Below are positions 58,206-64,000 of a DNA stretch of 64,000 nt, piece after piece (position 1 is the first letter of the stretch; the number at the start of each line of letters is the position of its first letter). Source of the stretch: an uncultured Gammaproteobacteria bacterium (GTDB lineage Bacteria; Pseudomonadota; Gammaproteobacteria; PS1; Pseudothioglobaceae); NCBI GenBank assembly GCA_913020715.1, contig CAJVZH010000002.1:62001-126000 (forward strand). The letters run 5' to 3'. The notes under the pieces were generated by a model. It saw only the letters and a list, made by a program, of their open reading frames with translations, ran no database searches and was not told where the DNA came from. The position numbers and the translations under genes are program-made.

Positions 58206-59206
58206 CGTATTTTTCGCGCGACTTCCTGTTTGTATGCTTTTGGCGTTTGCTTGGCTTGATTAATAAACCAGCGTATAAAGGCAGATGGTTCCGTATAACC
58301 CAGTGAATACGCAACTCTTTTTGCAGAATAATTATCAGCCAGCATTGATTTTGCTTTTTTGAGCTTAAAGTTGTTTAGACATTGGCGAAAAGTTGTTTGG
58401 TGTTTGGTCAGCGCTCTTCGCAGAGTGTTAACACTTAGACCTAGGAGATTGGACACTTCATTAATATTGATATTGCTGTATTCGTTTTCATAGCTATTAA
58501 AAACGCCCTCAAGCCTTTTAACAATATTACCTTCGCCAGTTTGTTGGGCAATTTTTTCTTTTGCCATTATTTCGAGTAAGCTTATCAATTTTGGATTGGC
58601 GGTTGGGTTCTGCTTCATAGACGCTTTATTCGAAAGAATAATTGACGTGTGATTGTCTTCAAAGGTAATAGGGCAATGAAATAACGAGCGAATGACACTG
58701 GTCTGTTGCTTGGTTTTTGTTTTTGTTGTCAGTTTTTTAATCGGGTGGTGCATCGATTGGATAAAAGTAGCAAAGATAGACAGACAAAGGTTTTCGTATA
58801 AATTTGGATGCTCCACAAGCGCGTCTGCAACAAAGTGTATCTCTACGACGTTTGTTTTTTGAGTTAGGCTGATATTGATGCCGTCTAGTTCAAGATTGAT
58901 GTAGGATTGAACCAGCTTAAAGCTCTCAATTAGGTTGGGAGAGTATAGGGAAATCATCCCTAATATCTCAGAATAATTTGGCCGTATTTGCGCCATGCGT
59001 GCGTAATTGATAGCCACTAAGTCATTCTCAAAAACATCTTCCGCCTCGATAAAAAAACTCAAGAATAAATCAAGTGGAAGCGTCAGGTTATGATTGGCCA
59101 GAATGGCTGGAGAGATGCTAATTCTTTGGCAGATTTCATTGACCTCATCGGGGTAGAGGTATTGCAAGCGAGAGATTGATCGCCAAACAGTGCTGTGAAC
59201 ATTCAT
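58202..59206 (-). CDS. AraC family transcriptional regulator with N-terminal ligand domain
   Basis: 334 residues. N-terminal domain (about 1-190) of the type found in OruR/ArgR-like AraC proteins; C-terminal double helix-turn-helix (about 235-330) with INEVSNLLGLSVNTLRRALTK and AKRVAYSLGYTEPSAFIRWFINQ followed by TPKAYKQ. Divergent from fadH. The repeated GTGTTAATTAT half-sites 25-56 bases ahead of its start, also present before fadE, are its probable binding sites, making it the likely activator of fadH and fadE. Confidence 0.93.
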   Translation of the reverse strand: MNVHSTVWRSISRLQYLYPDEVNEICQRISISPAILANHNLTLPLDLFLSFFIEAEDVFENDLVAINYARMAQIRPNYSEILGMISLYSPNLIESFKLVQSYINLELDGINISLTQKTNVVEIHFVADALVEHPNLYENLCLSIFATFIQSMHHPIKKLTTKTKTKQQTSVIRSLFHCPITFEDNHTSIILSNKASMKQNPTANPKLISLLEIMAKEKIAQQTGEGNIVKRLEGVFNSYENEYSNININEVSNLLGLSVNTLRRALTKHQTTFRQCLNNFKLKKAKSMLADNYSAKRVAYSLGYTEPSAFIRWFINQAKQTPKAYKQEVARKIR

Positions 59207-59224
59207 GAGTTAGAGGTCTCTATA

Positions 59225-59286
59225 AATAAAGTGTTAATTATTAGTTATATTGTGTTAATTATATACCGCCCGTGAAAAGCTATAAT
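59225..59286 (+). promoter_or_regulatory. fadH promoter with two direct-repeat half-sites (probable AraC-type operator)
   Basis: GTGTTAATTAT at 59231-59241 and again, identical, at 59252-59262, start-to-start distance 21 bases (two helical turns). TATAAT follows at 59281-59286. The second half-site covers the -35 position, which otherwise lacks TTGACA, the layout of a class II activator site. The same layout stands before fadE (61848-61909). Confidence 0.75.
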
Positions 59287-59346
59287 TTTTTTCATAAACA
59301 ATGAGAATACCTTTCACGCGTTTACAAGAATTAACCAGGAGATAAA

Positions 59347-61389
59347 ATGGCCACTGCAGGTGACAAGCTGTACCCAAATTTACTTAAACCCCTTAAGGTG
59401 GGCAATATTACTTTAAAGAACCGAGTTCTTATGGGATCTATGCATACTGGCATGGAAGAGGAATCTGACGGGTTCAAGAATATGGCGGCTTATTTTGCAG
59501 CCAGAGCTCGTGGCGGTGTTGGTCTTATTGTTACTGGTGGGTTTGCGCCCAATAGGGCAGGATGGGCCATGCCTTTCTCTGAAAAATTGTCCACCAAAAA
59601 AGAAGCCAAAAAGCATCAAAAAATTACTGAAGCAGTGCATGCTGAAGGCGGACTTATTTGTATGCAAATCCTTCATACAGGACGCTACGGCTATCACCCT
59701 TTTGTCGTCTCTTCTTCGGCGATTAAATCACCCATTACACCGTTTAAACCAAGGGCGCTGTCAAGTCGTGGTGTACTCAAGTCCATTAAAGATTATGTGC
59801 ACTGTGCCAGTATGGCAAAAGAAGCGGGTTACGACGGTGTTGAAGTCATGGGCTCGGAAGGCTACTTCATCCACCAGTTTATTTCAGAGCATGTTAACCA
59901 ACGAAGCGATGAATGGGGTGGTTCGTTTGAGAATCGTATTCGTATGGCGTTGGAAATTGTACGCCAGACGCGTGCAGTTGTTGGCCCTGACTTCATACTT
60001 ATTTTCCGACTTTCGATGCTTGATTTGCTTGAAAAAGGCAGTACATGGGAAGAGGTGGTGCAGTTAGCAAAAGCTCTTGAAGAAGCTGGCGTGAGTATTA
60101 TTAATACCGGTATTGGTTGGCACGAGGCAAGAATTCCGACGATTGCAACAATGGTGCCGAGAGCGTGTTTTACTTGGGTCACAGCCAAGTTACGCAGTGA
60201 AGTTTCGGTGCCGTTAATTACCAGTAATCGTATCAATACGCCCGAGGTGGCTGAGGCAGTATTGGCGCGTGGCGATGCAGACATGATCTCAATGGCTCGT
60301 CCTTTCTTGGCTGACCCTGAGTTTGTAAATAAGGCGGTTGAAGGTAGAGGTGATGAAATCAATACTTGCATTGGCTGCAATCAAGCCTGCTTAGATCACG
60401 TTTTTAGCCGTAAGCGCAGCAGTTGTTTGGTTAACCCACAGGCTTGTCACGAGCTTGATTTGATTTATGAGAAAAAAATGCAAACAAAACGTGTAGCGGT
60501 TATTGGTGCGGGCCCAGCGGGCTTGGCTTGCGCAACGGTTGCCGCTGAATGCGGTCATCAGGTGACTTTGTTTGAGACCTCGAATGAAATAGGCGGGCAA
60601 TTCAACATTGCCAAACAAATACCAGGCAAGGAAGAATTTTTTGAGACTATTCGCTATTTTTCTAGACGTTTAGAGGTGCTCAATGTTGGTGTTAATCTAG
60701 GAAAGAGGGTGGATCTAGAAACCATTCAAGCCGGTAATTTTGACGAAGTTGTTATCGCCACTGGCGTACTCCCAAGAGAGCCTGGAATTCCTGGGCAAGA
60801 GCACGCAAAAGTTCTTACTTACCTTGACGTCTTGAGAGACAAAAAAGAAGTGGGCGGGCGCGTAGCGGTCATCGGTGCAGGCGGCATTGGTTTTGATGTT
60901 TGTGAATTTTTATCTCACGATGGCGATGAGTCAAGCGTTGACGTCAAGGCATTTTTAAGCAAATGGGGAATAGACCCAGAAAATGAGGTAAGGGGTGGTG
61001 TTGTAGGTATTAAGGCTAACACACTAAAACCAGTGAGAGAAATTACCCTGTTGCAGCGTAAAACAACCCGATTGGGCGCTGGGCTTGGAAAAACCACCGG
61101 ATGGATCCATCGCGCAAGCTTAAAAACAAAAAAAATTGCTATGGTGTCGGGCGCTCAATACAACAAAATTGACGATAAAGGTCTTCATTACACACTTGAT
61201 GGCGAAAGCCATGTTTTAGCGGTCGATACAATAGTGCTTTGTACCGGGCAAGTGCCGTTGCGGGATTTGCACGCCGAATTGGAAAATAATGGCATTTCTT
61301 CGCATTTGATTGGTGGTGCTGATGTTGCTGCCGAGCTTGATGCAAAAAGGGCAATTAATCAGGGGTCGCGACTCGCAGCGTCGCTTTAA
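59347..61389 (+). CDS. fadH: 2,4-dienoyl-CoA reductase (NADPH)
   Basis: 680 residues, close to E. coli FadH (672). Reduces 2,4-dienoyl-CoA to 3-enoyl-CoA in degradation of polyunsaturated fatty acids. Old-yellow-enzyme barrel (about 1-340) with VMGSEGYFIHQFIS (catalytic Tyr) and TGIGWHEARIPTIATMVPR (catalytic His); [4Fe-4S] cysteines in CIGCNQACLDHVF and SSCLVNPQACHE; then two Rossmann motifs VAVIGAGPAGLACA (FAD) and VAVIGAGGIGFDVCEFL (NADPH). AGGAG precedes the ATG. Followed 20 bases later by the SnoaL-like gene. Confidence 0.94.
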   Translation: MATAGDKLYPNLLKPLKVGNITLKNRVLMGSMHTGMEEESDGFKNMAAYFAARARGGVGLIVTGGFAPNRAGWAMPFSEKLSTKKEAKKHQKITEAVHAEGGLICMQILHTGRYGYHPFVVSSSAIKSPITPFKPRALSSRGVLKSIKDYVHCASMAKEAGYDGVEVMGSEGYFIHQFISEHVNQRSDEWGGSFENRIRMALEIVRQTRAVVGPDFILIFRLSMLDLLEKGSTWEEVVQLAKALEEAGVSIINTGIGWHEARIPTIATMVPRACFTWVTAKLRSEVSVPLITSNRINTPEVAEAVLARGDADMISMARPFLADPEFVNKAVEGRGDEINTCIGCNQACLDHVFSRKRSSCLVNPQACHELDLIYEKKMQTKRVAVIGAGPAGLACATVAAECGHQVTLFETSNEIGGQFNIAKQIPGKEEFFETIRYFSRRLEVLNVGVNLGKRVDLETIQAGNFDEVVIATGVLPREPGIPGQEHAKVLTYLDVLRDKKEVGGRVAVIGAGGIGFDVCEFLSHDGDESSVDVKAFLSKWGIDPENEVRGGVVGIKANTLKPVREITLLQRKTTRLGAGLGKTTGWIHRASLKTKKIAMVSGAQYNKIDDKGLHYTLDGESHVLAVDTIVLCTGQVPLRDLHAELENNGISSHLIGGADVAAELDAKRAINQGSRLAASL

Positions 61390-61409
61390 CTTTACTTAAG
61401 AGGTTTAAT

Positions 61410-61796
61410 ATGAAAATGAATACAATTGAAAAGTGGCACCGCGTAGCCGAAACGGCAGATATGAAGGCGCTTGGGGAGTTACTGTCGGATGATGCTGTAT
61501 TTCACTCACCAGTGATGCACACACCTCAAGTAGGTAAAGCGTTGGTGCAACAATATTTGGGGGCGGCATTTCTTTTATTTGGTCAATATTCCTTTAAATA
61601 TACTCGCGAGATAATCAGTGGACATGAAGCAGTGCTGGAATTCGAGGTCGAAATGGATGGCTTGTACGTTAACGGTGTTGACATTATCACTTCGAATGAC
61701 GAGGGTCAAATTACTGATTTTAAAGTTATGTTGCGACCGCTTAAAGGTATTCATTTAATTCAAGAGAAGATGTTGGCGCAACTCAAAGGTTCGTGA
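61410..61796 (+). CDS. SnoaL-like / NTF2-fold protein
   Basis: 128 residues with the NTF2-like pattern: N-terminal helix (IEKWHRVAETADMKALGELL), DDAVFHSPVMHTPQVGKALV, YTREIISGHEAVLEFEVEM and GVDIITSNDEGQITDFKVMLRPLKG. Cone-shaped fold used by small isomerases, hydrolases and binding proteins; function not assignable. Probably cotranscribed with fadH. AAGAGG before the ATG. Confidence 0.85.
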   Translation: MKMNTIEKWHRVAETADMKALGELLSDDAVFHSPVMHTPQVGKALVQQYLGAAFLLFGQYSFKYTREIISGHEAVLEFEVEMDGLYVNGVDIITSNDEGQITDFKVMLRPLKGIHLIQEKMLAQLKGS

Positions 61797-61847
61797 TTTT
61801 TTAAGACCCGAGCGTCTTAGTGGTAGTCTTTTATTAGATTTTATATT

Positions 61848-61909
61848 AATAAAGTGTTAACTTTTTTTAATATTATGTTAATTATAGTTTGGGGATGGAT
61901 GACTATAAT
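61848..61909 (+). promoter_or_regulatory. fadE promoter with two direct-repeat half-sites (probable AraC-type operator)
   Basis: Half-sites GTGTTAACTTT (61854-61864) and ATGTTAATTAT (61875-61885), 21 bases apart, then TATAAT at 61904-61909. Starting from AATAAAG (61848), every element has exactly the same spacing as before fadH, whereas the bases between half-site two and the -10 differ. The remainder of the 158-base gap shows no gene. Confidence 0.75.
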
Positions 61910-61954
61910 TTTATTAGAACTTATTCAACTAACTTATTTTAAGGGCAGATTGTA

Positions 61955-64000
61955 ATGACTGAATATTTTGATTACTTAATTCAAAACCCATGCTTAACGT
62001 TACTTGCTGTTTTTGCGTTGACCTTATTGTTACTTGCCAAAACGCAAGCTAAGCTGGCATATCTGTGGCTTTTAAACGCAATCTTTGTTGTGCCACTTGC
62101 TTTAGAAACAGAGCTGTTAAGTTTGCAGATATTGATGGGTGTTGAATTGTTTCTTGGCATCTTTATTGTTTCTGGCATTAGAAAAATATTGTTTACCAAG
62201 CCGTTGTTTGGGTTAATGCGTAAAGCGTTGCCGCCAATTGGTGAAACTGAAAGAATAGCGTTAGAGGCTGGCGATGTTTGGTGGGATGCGGAGCTTTTTC
62301 AAGGCAACCCTAATTGGAGTGAGTTATCAAACCTTAAAGCCGTCGAACTAACAGAAGAAGAGCAAAGCTTTGTTGATAACGAAGTGAAAACATTGTGCTC
62401 TATGGTTAACTCATACGAGCTTTCAACGGAGAACGACTTACCGAAAGAGGTTTGGCAATATATTGCCGACAATGGTTTTTGGGCCATCAATATTGCTAAA
62501 AAATATGGTGGTAAGGGCTTCTCTCACTATGCTCACGCGATGATTGTTGGAAAAGTTTCTTCTATTGCCGGAGTTTTGGGTATTTCAGTAATGGTGCCAA
62601 ACTCACTTGGGCCAGGTGAGTTGCTGCAAAAATATGGCACGAATGCACAAAAGGACCGGTACCTACCTCGCTTATCTGCAGGTAAAGAAATTCCATGCTT
62701 TGCTTTAACCTCAACAGTTGCTGGCTCGGATGCTGGTTCGTTAGTTGATAGCGGTGTTGTATGTTATGGTGAATTTGAAGGAAAGGAAGTTTTGGGAATG
62801 AGGCTTAATTGGGAGAAGCGTTATATTACGCTTGCCCCTGTAGCAACCGTTATTGGCCTTGCTTTTAAAGCTTATGACCCAGACAATTTATTGGCTAAAG
62901 ATCACCCACTTGCTGGACAAACAGATCTTGGTATTACTTGCGCACTGATTCCACGAGATACTGAAGGTGTTAGTATTGGCACTAGACACAAACCTATTGG
63001 CGAGCCGTTTCAAAACGGCCCAATATTTGGTAAAGATGTATTTATTCCAATGGATTGGCTTATCGGTGGCGATCAAATGATTGGCCACGGCTGGAGGATG
63101 TTAATGGAGTGTTTGAGTGTTGGTCGTGGTATTTCTTTGCCGGTCTCCGGCGCGGCAGCGACTCAAGCGATGTTGCTTACCACCAGTGCTTATACACAAA
63201 CAAGAGAACAATTTGGTTTACCGATTGCCAATTTAGAGGGCATTCAGGAAAAACTAGCTACGCTTGCAATCAACGCTTATCGGGCGACTGCCAATATTAA
63301 TCTCTCCACTTGGGCGCTTGACGCAGGTTACAGGCCGTCAATTATCTCGGCAATTGTTAAGTATCGTAATACTTCACTGATGCAGCAATCAGCCATCGAC
63401 GCGATGGATGTTCATGGCGGTCGAGCGGTGATGCAGGGGTCTAGAAACTATGTTGCCAATGTTTATGCTTCGGCACCTGTTGCTATTACTGTTGAAGGTG
63501 CTAATATTCTAACCAGAAGTCTTATGGTGTTTGGTCAAGGTCTTATTCGCTGTCACGCGACCATGCTCGATGAACTGGATGCGCTTTATGACAAGAGTGG
63601 CAAAGGTGTTGCTATTTTTGATAAGGCCTTAACAAAGCATGTTAGCTCTTTTTTGCATAACTTTGCAAGAGCAGTTTTATTTTCATGGACACGTGGGCGG
63701 TGTGCAAAATCGTATGGCGACTCCACCACTAAAACTTACTATCGTAATTTGTCAGTTTTGTCTGCTAAGTTTGCTACGATGAGTGACATTTCTTTGTTTG
63801 TTCTTACCGGTTCGTTAAAGCGAAAGGAGATGGTTTCAGGGCGTTTTGCCGATGCAATTGCATCGATGTATGAAATGAGTGCCTGCTTAAAGCTATATGA
63901 AGAGAGGTTTAAAAACAATAAAAAGGTAAGCCAAGTTTTGCGCTTATCGCTATTGCGATTGGCCGCAGAGGCTGATACCGCAATGAGGGAAAACTTAGAT
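61955..64000 (+). CDS. fadE: Acyl-CoA dehydrogenase FadE, 3' end cut by window edge
   Basis: Open to the right edge: 682 codons of a protein that has 814 residues in E. coli. Catalyses the first, FAD-dependent step of beta-oxidation. Two N-terminal membrane segments (about 12-75), then the FadE core: WWDAELFQGNPNW, VPNSLGPGELLQKYGT, ALTSTVAGSDAGS, NWEKRYITLAPVATVIGLAFK, LMECLSVGRGISLP, AMDVHGGRAVMQG and the catalytic glutamate region ITVEGANILTRSLMVFGQG. ATG 61955 with AAGGG upstream. Controlled, by inference, by the AraC-type operator just before it. Confidence 0.95.
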   Translation, partial: MTEYFDYLIQNPCLTLLAVFALTLLLLAKTQAKLAYLWLLNAIFVVPLALETELLSLQILMGVELFLGIFIVSGIRKILFTKPLFGLMRKALPPIGETERIALEAGDVWWDAELFQGNPNWSELSNLKAVELTEEEQSFVDNEVKTLCSMVNSYELSTENDLPKEVWQYIADNGFWAINIAKKYGGKGFSHYAHAMIVGKVSSIAGVLGISVMVPNSLGPGELLQKYGTNAQKDRYLPRLSAGKEIPCFALTSTVAGSDAGSLVDSGVVCYGEFEGKEVLGMRLNWEKRYITLAPVATVIGLAFKAYDPDNLLAKDHPLAGQTDLGITCALIPRDTEGVSIGTRHKPIGEPFQNGPIFGKDVFIPMDWLIGGDQMIGHGWRMLMECLSVGRGISLPVSGAAATQAMLLTTSAYTQTREQFGLPIANLEGIQEKLATLAINAYRATANINLSTWALDAGYRPSIISAIVKYRNTSLMQQSAIDAMDVHGGRAVMQGSRNYVANVYASAPVAITVEGANILTRSLMVFGQGLIRCHATMLDELDALYDKSGKGVAIFDKALTKHVSSFLHNFARAVLFSWTRGRCAKSYGDSTTKTYYRNLSVLSAKFATMSDISLFVLTGSLKRKEMVSGRFADAIASMYEMSACLKLYEERFKNNKKVSQVLRLSLLRLAAEADTAMRENLD

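Noticed and set aside
61803-61830. Terminator after the SnoaL-like gene
   Set aside because: AAGAC/GTCTT pairs are only five bases long with alternative partners; not convincing.

Overview
The window is a moderately AT-rich, densely packed chromosomal segment of a gammaproteobacterium. Supporting signs are the E. coli-like order of the str, S10, spc and alpha ribosomal operons, a C37-type zinc L36, EF-P with EpmA, a six-subunit-type Rnf operon, pgsA followed by tRNA-Gly and tRNA-Cys, and FadE/FadH of the enteric type. The mix of assimilatory sulfur genes, Rnf, TRAP uptake and fatty-acid oxidation fits a free-living, probably marine heterotroph, but the genus cannot be fixed from sequence alone.

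Layout. 1-1136: 3' part of glmM. 1143-6156: a membrane protein of unknown role, a TauE/SafE-type exporter, an Lrp/AsnC regulator and the sulfite-reductase operon (cysI, DUF934, DUF2061). 6196-10345: rnfA, B, C, D, G with no rnfE. 10332-11701: queA and a HIT protein. 11708-13734: sucCD on the minus strand. 13852-15471: efp and epmA. 15509-18972: a Sel1-repeat protein, a UPF0260 protein and a DUF2914 protein, running into argG (to 20161). 20257-23129: cysD and an unusual cysN fused to a CysH-like reductase domain. 23349-26215: azlCD and a SulP transporter. 26233-31307: nitroreductase, three tRNAs, pgsA, murF, murE and a broken kdsD. 31383-31850: a low-molecular-weight tyrosine phosphatase. 31953-50013: the ribosomal super-cluster from rpsL to rplQ, closed by rpsU, then yqeY. 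50589-64000: an accessory catabolic region with an amidase remnant, a TRAP transporter, acyl-CoA ligase, enoyl-CoA hydratase, TetR and AraC regulators, a serine hydrolase, fadH, a SnoaL-like protein and the first 682 codons of fadE.

How the parts fit. SulP, CysD, the CysN-CysH fusion and CysI together make a nearly complete sulfate-to-sulfide route; only an APS kinase (CysC) is not seen here. This makes the fused protein the most interesting gene of the window. In the right-hand region, a two-half-site direct repeat with identical geometry precedes both fadH and fadE. It lies next to the divergent AraC-type gene, which strongly suggests one small regulon for oxidation of (unsaturated) acyl-CoA. 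Broken genes (kdsD, amidase) and relocated pairs (murE-murF, rpsU-yqeY) show local rearrangement.
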